A stretch of DNA of 64,000 nt, from NCBI RefSeq assembly GCF_030406725.1, contig NZ_CP129107.1, positions 1,178,001 through 1,242,000 on the forward strand, given 5' to 3'. Of the stretch, positions 16,170 through 26,465 are shown one piece after another. The notes under the pieces were generated by a model. That model had not been told where the DNA came from. It made no database searches and saw only the letters and a list, made by a program, of their open reading frames with translations. A program made the position numbers and the translations under genes. The DNA comes from Alteriqipengyuania flavescens (GTDB lineage: Bacteria > Pseudomonadota > Alphaproteobacteria > Sphingomonadales > Sphingomonadaceae). The stretch's first letter is position 1. Each line of letters starts with the position of its first letter.

Positions 16170-16645
16170 ATTTCGCTTGCATCCGGTACGCGCACGGTGA
16201 TGTCGCCCTTCAGCGTGGTGTCGCCGATGTAGCCGTAGGGTCCGATATCCCCCAGTACGGGTTTGTATACGTCCTCGGCTTCGATCTTGATGAAATGCGC
16301 CGATACCGCTGAAACGTCGGCGCATTTCGCCTTGAAAACGACTTTCGAGGCTCCGCATTCGGTCCAGCGGGTCACCTTGAAGTTCGAGGCCTTCAGACCG
16401 CTCGCAGTTGCCAGCTGCGATTTGATGTCATCATCGGAAGGCAGGTCCTGGATGTTGGCGACAATCAGCTCGGCACCTGTTTGCGCGTGCTGCTGCATTT
16501 CGAGCTTCTCTGCGAATCCCAAGGTCAAATCGACAAATCCGAGCGCCATGAACGTCATCACAGGGACGACAATTGCGGTCTCTATTGTACCTACGCCCGC
16601 CTGATCGCGGGCCAATCGACGTAGCATGCTCCGACCCCTCATCAT
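16166..16645 (-). CDS. TadE/TadF-like pilus assembly protein
   Basis: A 159-residue protein: a basic N-terminus, then QAGVGTIETAIVVPVMTFMALGF, the TadE-like helix with its conserved Glu, and a soluble domain with two Cys residues that could form a disulfide. The start at 16645 is chosen because it overlaps the TadG-like stop codon (ATGA). The frame is open further upstream, but those extra residues lie inside the TadG gene. It is the second of three minus-strand genes for a Tad-type surface apparatus; no tadA/B/C or cpaB/C genes are near. Confidence 0.8.
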   Translation of the reverse strand: MMRGRSMLRRLARDQAGVGTIETAIVVPVMTFMALGFVDLTLGFAEKLEMQQHAQTGAELIVANIQDLPSDDDIKSQLATASGLKASNFKVTRWTECGASKVVFKAKCADVSAVSAHFIKIEAEDVYKPVLGDIGPYGYIGDTTLKGDITVRVPDASEI

Positions 16646-17925
16646 TCGACCAGCTTTAGCTTGATTGTATCGGCGAAGTTTGCCCCGCTTGCGCCGCCGG
16701 GGCATTTGTTGATCACCGTTGAGTTGCCCCAGAATTTCACCCGTCGCGCAACAAGTTGCATGCAAGGGGTGTCGACGCTGCTGTTTCCGGTAAATTCGAC
16801 TGCGCTTGAGGGGGAGTATACTGCGCCCTCATAGGTGGAGCGTAACACGCCGCCGCCGGTTTCTGTGCCACTCGTCCCGGTTAAGACCATGGGATTGCTT
16901 ACCGAAGCACGGCTGTCTCGCCAGAAAAGGATGCCCGCCCACGTTCCGGTGGTCGGAGCCTTCAATTGCACGATCGAATTACCGTTTGCCTTGAAGCCGC
17001 CAATCGGGGCACTCGGCGAGGTCGACGAATTCGTCATGATGATCGTAACGCCGATCCCGGTTATCCGGGCTTTCGCATTGATCCTGATATCGCCCCCGTT
17101 GATGATGTAGGTCCCCGGGGCCATCGTAAGGTTGCCTTTGACATCCATACTGGCCCAGCAGCCCGGACTGATTGCCACCGTCTTGTTGGAACGGACGGAC
17201 AGGTCATCGACGCACCCCCCGGGTACCGCAGGCATCGTAAGTTTCCCGGCCAGCGGATCGGCAGCTTGGCCAGCGCCTGGATTGATTCGGGTTTCCGGGG
17301 TCACTTGCGACCCGACGTTCACGTTTCCGGCTGCCGAGAGAGCCTTGGCTCTGATCATGTCGGAGCTCAAGGCGTCGAGATCATTGTTCGAAGCCATCCC
17401 GCAATCGAAATCGACGCTGGACGACGCGCCAATCTGGAGCGGTGTCCCCGTCGTGTCGAGAGCGATCACGCAGTTCCCGACTTCCGTGGCGCCGATCGCT
17501 GTGGCAGCAACATCCATGGCCGGCGTTTGCTTCATGAACATGCTGGAAAAGCTGAGCTTCTGCGAAGTTCGTAGTATGACGCGGACGGCTTTGGTGTCTC
17601 CGGAGTACGCACCGCTCGTCGGACCATCTTCGATTGCCACAACGGTATATGCACGCTGCGTATTCTGCGCGAGCGCTTTGTTGACCGCAGCCTTGACGTT
17701 CTTGCCCTCGATTTTCGCGGTCGCACCGGCGAGAGCGGCGGCATCCGCGGCGCTATGCAACTGTCGCTTCCATACCGTCCACTGCGCGACATCCAGGCCG
17801 ATCCCGACCGCGCCGCACAGCGGCACCGCCATCAGGCCGAAAATCATCAGCGACTGGCCGCCCGTGTCCTGCCACAGTGCGCGCGCAGAATCGCGCAGTG
17901 TCGCGAGCCGAGTTTTCAGTCTCAT
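16642..17925 (-). CDS. TadG-like pilus assembly protein
   Basis: A protein of about 427 residues. Its N-terminal helix region (GGQSLMIFGLMAVPLCGAVG, then DVAQWTVWKRQLHSAADAAALA) matches the TadE/G-like Flp pilus N-domain. The rest is a Gly/Ser/Thr-rich exported region with Cys pairs and no von Willebrand motif that I can see. The ATG at 17925 is chosen because AAAAGGA lies eight bases upstream; a GTG seven codons earlier (17946) is possible. The stop overlaps the next gene by four bases. Confidence 0.8.
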   Translation of the reverse strand: MRLKTRLATLRDSARALWQDTGGQSLMIFGLMAVPLCGAVGIGLDVAQWTVWKRQLHSAADAAALAGATAKIEGKNVKAAVNKALAQNTQRAYTVVAIEDGPTSGAYSGDTKAVRVILRTSQKLSFSSMFMKQTPAMDVAATAIGATEVGNCVIALDTTGTPLQIGASSSVDFDCGMASNNDLDALSSDMIRAKALSAAGNVNVGSQVTPETRINPGAGQAADPLAGKLTMPAVPGGCVDDLSVRSNKTVAISPGCWASMDVKGNLTMAPGTYIINGGDIRINAKARITGIGVTIIMTNSSTSPSAPIGGFKANGNSIVQLKAPTTGTWAGILFWRDSRASVSNPMVLTGTSGTETGGGVLRSTYEGAVYSPSSAVEFTGNSSVDTPCMQLVARRVKFWGNSTVINKCPGGASGANFADTIKLKLVE

Positions 17926-18099
17926 CGGGGCAATCCTTTTTATCACACCGTGCGGTGTAGCCCGGGGAAGGTCACTGATCAGTAGGTCAAGATACTGAAA
18001 ATAGGGTAAACGTTAGGGCGAAATTAACCCTCTGGGATCGGCGAAGAGCGGTCGGCGTCCTTACTTGCCCTGCCGGCGCATTGGGGGCACACACGGGTC

Positions 18100-19767
18100 A
18101 TGGCTACCGACCGGCTTCGCATCGCCCTTGCCCAGATCGACCAGCGCGTGGGCGATATCGACGCCAACGTCGCTGCCATGCGCGCGTGGCGGGGCAAGGC
18201 CGCGGCTGCGGACCTGGTGGTCTTCCCGGAGATGCAGATCATCGGATATCCGCCGGAAGACCTCGTGCTGCGCCCCGCCCTGATCGAGCGGGCTGCGGCT
18301 GCGCTGGATGAACTGGCGAGGGATACGGCCGACGGCGGCCCGGCCATGCTGGTTGGCACGGTCGTGCGCGAGGGCGAAATGCTCTACAATTCCGTGGCCC
18401 TGCTCGACGGCGGCAAAGTGTCCGCGATCCGGCACAAGTACGAACTGCCGAATTACGGCACGTTCGACGAGCAGCGCCTGTTCGATCCCGGCCCGCTGCC
18501 GGAGCCGGTGCTATTCCGCGGCGTCTCGCTCGGCCTGCCGATCTGCGAGGATGTGTGGCATCCCAAGGTGTGCAAGCACCTGGCAGAAGCGGGCGCGGAA
18601 ATCTTCCTGTGCGTCAACGGCAGCCCCTACGAAGTCGACAAGGACGACCTCAGGATCGAGCAGGTCGCGTGCAAGCGTGCCGACGAAACCGGCGTGCCGA
18701 TGGCCTATCTGAACCGGGTCGGCGGGCAGGACGAGCTGGTGTTCGACGGGGCCAGCTTCGTGGTGGGAGACGACGGCGAGGTCTATCTCCAGATGGCCGA
18801 CTGGGACGAGGCCCTGGCCATCACGGAGTGGCAGCGGCGCGAGACCGGCGGCTGGCGCTGCGAGCCGCAACCGCTCGCCAGCCTTGCCCCCTATCCGGAA
18901 GACGTCTGGTGCGCGATGACCGTGGGCCTGCGCGATTACGTGAACAAGAACGGGTTTTCAGGTGTGCTGCTCGGCCTGTCGGGCGGCATCGACAGCGCGG
19001 CCTGCGCCGCGATCGCCGTCGACGCGCTGGGCGCGGACCGCGTGTGGTGCGTAATGCTGCCGAGCCGCTACACGTCGGAGACCAGCCTCGAAGATGCAAA
19101 GGCCTGCGCGCAGGCGCTGGGCGTCCGTTATTCGATCATTCCGATCCAGCCCGCCATCGCCGGTTTCGACGCGATGCTGGAAGAGGACTTCGCCGATACG
19201 GAGGTCAATCTCACCGAAGAGAATATCCAGTCGCGCATCCGCGGCGTGGCCCTGATGGCTCTGTCCAACAAGTTCGGCCCGATGCTGGTCACCACCGGCA
19301 ACAAGAGCGAGATGAGCGTCGGCTATGCGACGATCTACGGTGACATGGCGGGCGGGTACAACCCGCTCAAGGACGCTTACAAGATGACCGTGTTCGAAGC
19401 CTGTGCGTGGCGCAATACGGCGATCCCGCGGGTTGCCGTGGACGGTGCGCCGGGGGGCGAGGTGATCCCGCAGAACATCATCGACAAGCCGCCGAGCGCG
19501 GAACTGCGGCCCGACCAGAAGGATAGCGACAGCCTGCCGCCCTATCCCGTGCTCGACCGGATCCTCCACGGCCTGATCGAGCAGGACAAGTCGGTCGACA
19601 CGCTGGCAGCCGAAGGGCTGGACCGCGCCACCGTGAAGCGGATCGAACATCTCCTTCACCTCGCCGAATACAAGCGCCGCCAGGCCCCGCCGGGGGTCAA
19701 GCTGACGATGAAGAACTTCGGCCGCGACCGGCGGTATCCGATAACGCACGGCTTCCGCAGCGGATGA
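18100..19767 (+). CDS. nadE: Glutamine-dependent NAD+ synthase
   Basis: A 555-residue two-domain enzyme. Residues ~1-260 are a nitrilase-fold glutaminase with the Glu (FPEMQ), Lys (HKYELPN) and Cys (PICEDVW) triad. From ~280 follows the NAD synthetase domain with the ATP-pyrophosphatase loop SGGIDSAAC near residue 294. It amidates nicotinic acid adenine dinucleotide to NAD+ using glutamine. Length is right for the glutamine-dependent form. The stop overlaps the next start by four bases. Confidence 0.96.
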   Translation: MATDRLRIALAQIDQRVGDIDANVAAMRAWRGKAAAADLVVFPEMQIIGYPPEDLVLRPALIERAAAALDELARDTADGGPAMLVGTVVREGEMLYNSVALLDGGKVSAIRHKYELPNYGTFDEQRLFDPGPLPEPVLFRGVSLGLPICEDVWHPKVCKHLAEAGAEIFLCVNGSPYEVDKDDLRIEQVACKRADETGVPMAYLNRVGGQDELVFDGASFVVGDDGEVYLQMADWDEALAITEWQRRETGGWRCEPQPLASLAPYPEDVWCAMTVGLRDYVNKNGFSGVLLGLSGGIDSAACAAIAVDALGADRVWCVMLPSRYTSETSLEDAKACAQALGVRYSIIPIQPAIAGFDAMLEEDFADTEVNLTEENIQSRIRGVALMALSNKFGPMLVTTGNKSEMSVGYATIYGDMAGGYNPLKDAYKMTVFEACAWRNTAIPRVAVDGAPGGEVIPQNIIDKPPSAELRPDQKDSDSLPPYPVLDRILHGLIEQDKSVDTLAAEGLDRATVKRIEHLLHLAEYKRRQAPPGVKLTMKNFGRDRRYPITHGFRSG

Positions 19768-20216
19768 TGGGGCGGGTACCGATAGCCGCGCTCGCTTGCG
19801 CACTCGCCGGTTGCGGGCAGCAGGCCGCTGTGCCGGACGGAGACGCTGCCCAAAAACCCGTCGCCTCCCCGAATGGGATCGCCGTGGGCACCGCGCCGGA
19901 CACCATCGTCGGGAATTACAGGGTCGCCGGCGCGGACGGAGCAGAAGTGGACCTGGGATGGGCAATCACCGTGGCCATCACGCATGACACGATCCGCTAC
20001 GGCTCCCTATGCGTCAGCGGCACCTGGACCTACACCTACACCGGCGGGCGGATATTCACCGAAGCGGTCCCGATCGCCGTGTGCGACCGCGGGCGCTACC
20101 CTGCGGAAAATGCGATCGTCGCCGTGTTCGGCAGCAACCCCACCGTTTCGCGCACGGCGGAGAACGGGCTGCTGTTCGAAGGGGGCGATCACAGCATCAT
20201 GCTCTTCTCGCAATAG
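19764..20216 (+). CDS. Putative lipoprotein, function unknown
   Basis: A 150-residue protein starting inside the nadE stop codon (ATGA), so probably co-translated with nadE. The N-terminus MMGRVPIAALACALAGCGQQ is a lipoprotein signal with Cys17 as lipid site. The mature region is a beta-rich domain of ~110 residues with Cys residues in SLCVSGTWTY and VCDRGRYP, and ends EGGDHSIMLFSQ. I do not recognise a family; it could be a periplasmic lipocalin-like or META-like domain. Confidence 0.75.
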   Translation: MMGRVPIAALACALAGCGQQAAVPDGDAAQKPVASPNGIAVGTAPDTIVGNYRVAGADGAEVDLGWAITVAITHDTIRYGSLCVSGTWTYTYTGGRIFTEAVPIAVCDRGRYPAENAIVAVFGSNPTVSRTAENGLLFEGGDHSIMLFSQ

Positions 20217-20243
20217 GACCATGCTCGCGCTAAGGCCGCGCGC

Positions 20244-21593
20244 ATGACCACGATCACCCGTTTCGCGCCTTCCCCGACCGGCCGCCTCCATGTCGGCAAC
20301 ATCCGCACTGCGCTGCACAACTGGATGCTGGCGAAGAAGCACGGCGGGCGCTTCCTCTTGCGTATCGACGACACGGATGCCGAGCGTAGCCGCGAGGAAT
20401 ATGTCGATGCCATCCGTGCCGACCTCGCCTGGCTCGGGCTGGAGCCGGACGGGGAGGCGCGGCAGTCGCAGCGGCTGGAGTTGTACGATGCGGCATTCGA
20501 GGCGCTGAAGGCCGCGGGGCGCATCTATCCCGCCTACGAGACGGCGCAAGAACTCGAGCTCAAGCGCAAGATCCGGCTCGGACGCGGCAAGCCGCCCGTT
20601 TACGACCGCGGGGCGCTTTCGCTGAGCGACGAGGAGCGGGCCGCGAAAGAGGCTGAAGGGATTGCTCCGCATTGGCGCTTCAAGCTCGATCACGATGCGC
20701 CGATCGAGTGGAACGACGGTGTCCGCGGACCGCAAAAATTCGATCCGGCACAACTGTCGGACCCGGTGGTGCGGCGCGCCGACGGAGGCTGGCTCTACAT
20801 GCTCCCGAGCGCGGTCGACGATCTCGACATGGGCGTGACTGACGTCCTGCGCGGGGAGGACCATGTCTCCAACACTGCGGTTCAAATTCAAATGTTTACC
20901 GCACTTATTGCTGCGCGCTATGCTGCAGCAAAAATGCCCTCTTTCGCGCACGAGGCCTTGCTGGTCGGGAGCGAAGGGAAGCTCTCCAAGCGCCTCGGTT
21001 CGCTGGGCTGCGATCACTTTCGCGCGCAAGGGTATGAGCCCGAAGCGTTGGTTGCGATGCTGGCCCGTCTCGGCACGTCGCAACCGGTCGAACCGATCGC
21101 GGATCGGGCCTTGCTGGTCGATACCTTCGACCTGTCGACGTTCGGCCGCGCACCGGCAAAATTCGACGAGACCGAGCTTCACCGCATCAACGCGCAGATC
21201 GTCCACCAGCTGCCGTTTGAAAGGGTGCGCGGCTACCTGCCAAGCGGCTTCACCGAAGCCGCGTGGCTTGCGATCCGGCCGAACCTCGAGAAGGCGAGCG
21301 AAGTCATCGATTGGTGGCAGGTCGTCACCGGTCCCGTTGAGCGGACCGAGCTATCCGACGAAGATCGTGCCTATGTCGGTGAAGCGGCCGGCGCGCTCGA
21401 ATGGGGCGACAATCCGTGGGGGCAGCTGACCGGCGCGCTGAAGGACAGCACGGGCCGCAAGGGCAAGGCACTTTTCCTGCCCTTACGCCTTGCGCTCACC
21501 GGGCGTGCTTCGGGGCCCGATATGGGGGCTCTCCTCCCGCTGATCGGCGAGGACGAGGCCCGCGCCCGGCTGGAGCGCGCCGCCGGCCGTTAG
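20244..21593 (+). CDS. gltX: Glutamate--tRNA ligase
   Basis: A 449-residue class I synthetase with FAPSPTGRLHVGNIRTALHN at the N-terminus (HIGH-type motif HVGN) and GKLSKRLGS around residue 245 (KMSKS-type motif). The anticodon-binding C-terminal domain follows. Alphaproteobacteria often carry two gltX copies, one acting on tRNA-Gln; from sequence alone I cannot say which this is. A bidirectional terminator follows. Confidence 0.95.
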   Translation: MTTITRFAPSPTGRLHVGNIRTALHNWMLAKKHGGRFLLRIDDTDAERSREEYVDAIRADLAWLGLEPDGEARQSQRLELYDAAFEALKAAGRIYPAYETAQELELKRKIRLGRGKPPVYDRGALSLSDEERAAKEAEGIAPHWRFKLDHDAPIEWNDGVRGPQKFDPAQLSDPVVRRADGGWLYMLPSAVDDLDMGVTDVLRGEDHVSNTAVQIQMFTALIAARYAAAKMPSFAHEALLVGSEGKLSKRLGSLGCDHFRAQGYEPEALVAMLARLGTSQPVEPIADRALLVDTFDLSTFGRAPAKFDETELHRINAQIVHQLPFERVRGYLPSGFTEAAWLAIRPNLEKASEVIDWWQVVTGPVERTELSDEDRAYVGEAAGALEWGDNPWGQLTGALKDSTGRKGKALFLPLRLALTGRASGPDMGALLPLIGEDEARARLERAAGR

Positions 21594-21599
21594 GCTACG

Positions 21600-21633
21600 A
21601 AAAAGGGCGGCCCGTTGCCGGACCGCCCCTTTA
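21600..21633. terminator. Bidirectional terminator between gltX and the TonB receptor
   Basis: GGGCGGCCC and GGACCGCCC pair around a short loop, flanked by AAAAA on one side and CTTT on the other. The minus-strand reading ends in TTTTT and suits the convergent TonB receptor gene; the plus-strand reading serves gltX. Confidence 0.8.
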
Positions 21634-21653
21634 TCCATCGTATCTGCGCTGCG

Positions 21654-24020
21654 TCAGAATTCGAAAGTAACTTCCGCGCCCAGCGTCCGGCCCTTGCTCA
21701 GCGGTGCGAGCGTACCGAACTGAGGATAGAACGCGAACGGCACCGCCTGTCCGGTCGACAGCGGCCCGCCGAACGGCACTTGCGTGTCGCCGCCGGCCTG
21801 CACTTCGTCGAGCAGGTTCTTGCCGTAGATCGAGAAGCTGAGCCCTTCCATCGGCGTGTTCCACGTGATGTTCACGTCCAGCATGTCGGCTTCCTGGATG
21901 TAGCCGAGGTTGCTGTCGGTGTACGCGAACTCGTCGCGATGCTGGAAGTTCACGCGGGTCAGGATTTCGCTGTCCGAACCCAAGTACAGTTCGTGGATCA
22001 GCCCGAGGCCCCAGGTGAGATCCGGCACACGCGGCAATTTCAGCGCCAGATCGGCGCCATCGATCACCCCGTCGCCGGAAATGTCGAAGCGCACTTCGTC
22101 ATAGCTCGCATCGATGATGCCGATGTTGCCGGTCAGCAGCAGGCTGTCGAGGACGCGGAAGCGGCCTTCGAGCTCACCGCCGTAGATCGAGGCATCGGCC
22201 GTGTTCAGGATGAATTGACTGACGCCCGCGGTGGGGCTGGACTGGTTCACTTCGCGCTGCATGTCGGCGATGTCGGTGTAATAGACCGCGCCGTTCAGCG
22301 TGATGCGGCCGTCCAGACTCTGGAATTTCGCGCCCAGTTCGTAGTTGTCTACGCGCTCTTCATCGAAGTAGAAATTCCCGCCCGTTGCCGGGACCACGAC
22401 GTTCTCGAAGACTTGCGCGTTGGTAATGCGGAAGTTGTAACCGCCCGAACGGTAGCCGCGCGTCCACGAAGCGTAGACCTGCGCGTTGTCGAGTTCGTAC
22501 TGCAGGCCGAGCTTCGGGCTGAGGTTTTCCCACACGTTGCCGTCTTCAAAGCCGTTGTTCTCGGTCGGGATGAACGGATTGGTGCCGGTGGTGGGGCAGG
22601 TTCCGTCGACCACGGAACACATCGGCCGCGGGCGGATGTAGGTCACCGTGTCGTCTTTCTCTTCGCGCGACCAGCGCAGGCCGGCCTGCACGCTGAGGCG
22701 TTCGGTGAGGTAGTACTTCGCAGACGCGAACGCGCCCAGCACCGTGTGTTCCTGCGTGCCGCCGCCATAGAAGGTCAGCGGGCTGAGCGGGGGCAGGTCA
22801 CGCACTTCGGTGTAGGCCAGGTCCTGCGTAAAGTAGAACCCGCCGAAGGTCAGGTCGTAATCGGCTTCCGAGATCGCGTAGCGGATTTCGTTTGAATATT
22901 GTTCTTGGGTAAATTCCGTGTCGGAATGGAAACCGAAAATGGGCGCAGAATCGATATCGCCGTTGGTGAAGGCGGAGTAGTCGCGATAGCCGAAGATGTT
23001 GCTCAGGGTACCGGGGCCTACCTCCACATCGGCGCGCAGGCTGCCGGTGGTGATTTCGGTATCGTAGCTGCCGCGGTTGTCGATCGACAAATCGAACGTA
23101 TCGCGCCGGAAGATCCCGCGGTTCTGGCCGGCCGGGCCGTCACCGGTGGAATCGAAATAGTCCAGCTTGGCGAGCAGGGTGACATCGTCGCGCGGGCGCA
23201 GTTCGAGTGCGCCGCGGACGATATACGTTTCCGCCGCGCCCTGGTTCGATCCGTCGAAAAGGTTGGTGAAATAGCCTTCGTCGTTGTTGTAGTACGCACC
23301 CAGCTTGAACAGCACCGTGTCTTCCACCAGCGGTCCGGACACCACGCCGCTGGCGTAGTAATTGGCGCCGCCGCGGTCGTCCACGAACGGGCCGTCGACG
23401 GCCGCACGGAATTTGCCCTGGAATTCTTCCGTCGGGTTGCCGGTGTTGAGGAGGACCGCGCCGCCGGTCACGTTACGGCCGAACAGCACGCCCTGCGGAC
23501 CGCGCAGGATTTCCACGCTGTCGAGATCGAACAGGTCGAACACGACCCCGCCGTTCACGCCCAGATATACGCCGTCCACGAACACGCCGACCGTCGGGTC
23601 GATGGACGGGATCGAGGAGTTGATGCCGAGGCCGCGGATCGAGAAGTTCGCCATACCGCGGCTGGTGCCGACCTGGTCGAGCGAGACGTTCGGCGCGGAA
23701 TAGGTCAGCGACTGCACGTCGCGTACCTTGAGCGCTTCGAGGCTCTGCGAGTTGAAGGCGGTGACCGACAGCGGCACGTCCTGCACTTCTTCGGCGTCTT
23801 CCGTCTTGGTCGCGGTGACGACGATCACGCCGCTGAGATCGTCGAGCGCGCTCTGGCGACCTTGCCGGCCTTCCGGCTCCTGCGCCTCGCCCGGCGTAGC
23901 GGCATCGGAATCGTAGTCCTGCGCGTCCTGCGCCAACGCGGCGGAGGGCAGGGCGACCATGCCTGCACCCGTCAGGGCAAGCGCGGTCAGTGACGTGGTG
24001 GAGCGTCCAAGGAAGTTCAT
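21654..24020 (-). CDS. TonB-dependent outer membrane receptor
   Basis: A 788-residue receptor. The signal peptide ends near residue 30 (PSAALAQ). A TonB-box-like stretch precedes the plug domain (VQDVPLSVTAFNSQSL, SIRGLGINSS, then VEILRGPQGVLFGRN). The 22-strand barrel ends in the outer-membrane signature VTFEF. It would import a bulky ligand at the expense of TonB energy. Ligand unknown: no siderophore, sugar or cobalamin genes are adjacent and no Fe-regulated site is obvious. Confidence 0.93.
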   Translation of the reverse strand: MNFLGRSTTSLTALALTGAGMVALPSAALAQDAQDYDSDAATPGEAQEPEGRQGRQSALDDLSGVIVVTATKTEDAEEVQDVPLSVTAFNSQSLEALKVRDVQSLTYSAPNVSLDQVGTSRGMANFSIRGLGINSSIPSIDPTVGVFVDGVYLGVNGGVVFDLFDLDSVEILRGPQGVLFGRNVTGGAVLLNTGNPTEEFQGKFRAAVDGPFVDDRGGANYYASGVVSGPLVEDTVLFKLGAYYNNDEGYFTNLFDGSNQGAAETYIVRGALELRPRDDVTLLAKLDYFDSTGDGPAGQNRGIFRRDTFDLSIDNRGSYDTEITTGSLRADVEVGPGTLSNIFGYRDYSAFTNGDIDSAPIFGFHSDTEFTQEQYSNEIRYAISEADYDLTFGGFYFTQDLAYTEVRDLPPLSPLTFYGGGTQEHTVLGAFASAKYYLTERLSVQAGLRWSREEKDDTVTYIRPRPMCSVVDGTCPTTGTNPFIPTENNGFEDGNVWENLSPKLGLQYELDNAQVYASWTRGYRSGGYNFRITNAQVFENVVVPATGGNFYFDEERVDNYELGAKFQSLDGRITLNGAVYYTDIADMQREVNQSSPTAGVSQFILNTADASIYGGELEGRFRVLDSLLLTGNIGIIDASYDEVRFDISGDGVIDGADLALKLPRVPDLTWGLGLIHELYLGSDSEILTRVNFQHRDEFAYTDSNLGYIQEADMLDVNITWNTPMEGLSFSIYGKNLLDEVQAGGDTQVPFGGPLSTGQAVPFAFYPQFGTLAPLSKGRTLGAEVTFEF

Positions 24021-24175
24021 GAGTTCTCTCTCCTCAATGCATTCGTATGCCCCGCCGCATTAACGAGGCAACACAGCAAAATTCAAGCGAGCGATTAAAT
24101 GTTGTTACAGTACCGTTGCGGCGTGTGGCATTTTGGCCGCTACCGCAGCTTCGCCGCGACGTTGCGCGACTGCGC

Positions 24176-25627
24176 TCAAGCGTGGCCGTCGAGCTCGTTG
24201 CCCTGCAGGGTGACGACGTGGAGGAGGTTGGTGGACCCCGGCGTACCGAAAGGGACGCCGGCCAGCGCGATCAGCTTTGCGCCCGCCTTGCCGAAGCCGT
24301 GGCGCAGCGCCATCCGCTTGCCCTTGGCGATCATCTCCTCGAAGCTGCCGATGTCCTTGGTGGTCACCGAATGCGCACCCCACAGGAGCGCGGTACGGCG
24401 CGCCGTGGCGGTGGAGGGGGTGAGCACCAACATCGGCACCGCCGGCCGTTCGCGGGCCACGCGCCGCGCCGTGCTGCCGGAACCCGTAAACACGATGATG
24501 CCCGCCGTCTGTACCGTCTGCGCAATGGTCATGCAGGCATGGCTCAGTGCGTCGGCGGTTGTAGGATGGGCGGAGAGCTGGTGGAAATGCACCCGCTCCG
24601 CATAGGCAGGATCGGCTTCTACCGAAGCCGCGATCCGGTCCATCATCCGCACCGCTTCTTCCGGCCATTCGCCGGCCGCGGTCTCCGCGCTCAGCATCAC
24701 CGCGTCGGCCCCGTCATAGACCGCGTTGGCGACGTCGGAGACTTCGGCACGGGTCGGCGCGGGGCTTTCGATCATGCTTTCGAGCATCTGCGTTGCCACG
24801 ATGACCGGCTTGCCGAGCTCGCGCGCCGCGTTGACGATGCGCTTCTGGATCGGCGGGACGTCCTGCGGATCAAGCTCCACGCCGAGGTCTCCGCGGGCCA
24901 CCATCACGCCGTCCGCCAGTTCGAGGATCTCGGCGAGGCGGTTGACCGCGCCCGGCTTCTCGATCTTGGCGCACAGGGCGCCGCGCCCGCCCATCAGGCG
25001 GCGGGCTTCGGCCAGGTCTTCCCCGCGCTGCACGAAGCTGAGGCCGATCCAGTCGGCCCCGTGATCCATCGCATAGGCAAGGTCGGTGCGGTCCTTCTTC
25101 GTCAGGGCCGGGATCGGCACTTCGGCATCGGGCACGTTCACGCCCTTGCGGTCGGATATGACGCCGCCGACTTCCGCTCTGGTCAGGATCTCGTTCCCGT
25201 CCGCCCGGATTACGCGGAGCCTGATCTTGCCGTCGTTGATCAGCAGGCGCTGGCCTTTTTCGAGGATCCCGAAGAGTTCTGGATGCGGCAACTGGACGCG
25301 GGTTTCGTCGCCCGGTTCGTCCTTGCGATCAAGCGTGAAGTGGCCGGAATGGCGGATCACCGCCTTGCCGTCCTTGAAAGTGCCGACGCGCAACTTGGGG
25401 CCCTGGAGGTCGCACAGGATCGCAATCGGGCGCTTCGTTTCTTTTTCAAGGTCGCGGATCGCCTTGATCGTATCGCCGTGGATATCGCGCTCGCCGTGGC
25501 TCATGTTGATGCGGAAGGCGTCAGCGCCGGCATCGAGCAGTTTGCGCAGCATGGCCGGATCGCGGCTGGCAGGGCCGACCGTGGCGAGAATTTTCACCTT
25601 GCGGTCGCGCGGATCGATCTGTGCCAT
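24176..25627 (-). CDS. pyk: Pyruvate kinase
   Basis: A 483-residue enzyme that makes pyruvate and ATP from phosphoenolpyruvate. Visible: the N-terminal [20 protein letters not shown] block, substrate and metal residues in FRINMSHGE, the active-site signature [26 protein letters not shown], and [20 protein letters not shown]. The C-terminal allosteric-type domain is present. It stands alone; 155 bp with no visible gene separate it from the TonB receptor start. Confidence 0.97.
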   Translation of the reverse strand: MAQIDPRDRKVKILATVGPASRDPAMLRKLLDAGADAFRINMSHGERDIHGDTIKAIRDLEKETKRPIAILCDLQGPKLRVGTFKDGKAVIRHSGHFTLDRKDEPGDETRVQLPHPELFGILEKGQRLLINDGKIRLRVIRADGNEILTRAEVGGVISDRKGVNVPDAEVPIPALTKKDRTDLAYAMDHGADWIGLSFVQRGEDLAEARRLMGGRGALCAKIEKPGAVNRLAEILELADGVMVARGDLGVELDPQDVPPIQKRIVNAARELGKPVIVATQMLESMIESPAPTRAEVSDVANAVYDGADAVMLSAETAAGEWPEEAVRMMDRIAASVEADPAYAERVHFHQLSAHPTTADALSHACMTIAQTVQTAGIIVFTGSGSTARRVARERPAVPMLVLTPSTATARRTALLWGAHSVTTKDIGSFEEMIAKGKRMALRHGFGKAGAKLIALAGVPFGTPGSTNLLHVVTLQGNELDGHA

Positions 25628-25855
25628 GTGCTGCGTAACTCCGGATGGCTGCGTTTCGCCGACCCTATGGCAGCATGCAGGCGCAAGACAAGCGAGCGCA
25701 TGGCGGCGCGCGCCTGCATTCGAATGCCGCCGATGCCGGTTGCTCGCGCCCTTGCTGGCCTCCGACCGCGCCGGGGATTGCGCGCTTCACCCCCGCGCCC
25801 GCTCTCGCTATCAGGCCGCCAACCGATTCACCCGGATAGAGAAGAGAGATACGAA

Positions 25856-26092
25856 ATGGCCGATGCCACCGACGACCGCCTGCGCCTGCTGATCGAACGG
25901 ATCGAGCGCCTCGAGGAAGAGAAGAAGGGCATCGCCGACGATATCCGCGACGTCTATGCCGAAGCCAAGGCGGTCGGATACGACCCCAAGATCATGCGCC
26001 AGGTCGTTCGCCTGCGGAAGATGAAGCCCGACGACCGCAGCGAGCAGGAAATGGTGCTCGATACATACAAGGCCGCGCTCGGCATGGCATAG
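25856..26092 (+). CDS. DUF2312 / GapR-family DNA-binding protein
   Basis: A 78-residue, highly charged helical protein: [20 protein letters not shown], then [20 protein letters not shown]. This is the full pattern of DUF2312. In Caulobacter the family member GapR is an essential nucleoid protein that clamps overtwisted DNA. The true start is the ATG at 25856; the open frame runs far upstream only because it is antisense to pyk. Confidence 0.92.
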   Translation: MADATDDRLRLLIERIERLEEEKKGIADDIRDVYAEAKAVGYDPKIMRQVVRLRKMKPDDRSEQEMVLDTYKAALGMA

Positions 26093-26117
26093 GCGGCCCA
26101 GCCAAAAGGAGACGAAC

Positions 26118-26465
26118 ATGCCCCCGCAGTACAAGGACGCGCGCCACTTTCCGGTCACCACGACGCCCACGCTGGAGGGGCGGCCGATCCAGGAATATCG
26201 CGGTATCGTGACCGGCGAGGTGATCGTCGGCGCCAATCTCTTCCGCGACCTGTTCGCCAATATCCGCGACATCGTGGGCGGCCGCTCGGGCAGCTACGAA
26301 CGTATCCTGCGCGACGCGCGCGAGCAGGCGATTGCGGAGCTGCAGGCCGAGGCTGGCCGCGTGGGCGGCAATGCGGTGGTCGGCGTCGACCTCGATTACG
26401 AGGTGATCGGCGATACCGGCTCGATGCTGATGGTCAGCGCCAGCGGTACGGCTGTGACAATTTGA
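26118..26465 (+). CDS. YbjQ/UPF0145 family protein
   Basis: A 115-residue protein of the YbjQ type: [20 protein letters not shown] at the start, [20 protein letters not shown] in the middle, and a C-terminal [13 protein letters not shown] strand. These small domains are sometimes called heavy-metal-binding, but the role is not established. It follows the GapR-like gene by 25 bp with an AAAAGGAGA ribosome site and overlaps the next start codon. Confidence 0.9.
   Translation: MPPQYKDARHFPVTTTPTLEGRPIQEYRGIVTGEVIVGANLFRDLFANIRDIVGGRSGSYERILRDAREQAIAELQAEAGRVGGNAVVGVDLDYEVIGDTGSMLMVSASGTAVTI

Noticed and set aside
24047-26092. 681-codon plus-strand frame ending in the DUF2312 protein
   Set aside because: Only the last 78 codons look like a protein; the upstream part is antisense to pyk. 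The gene was placed at 25856.
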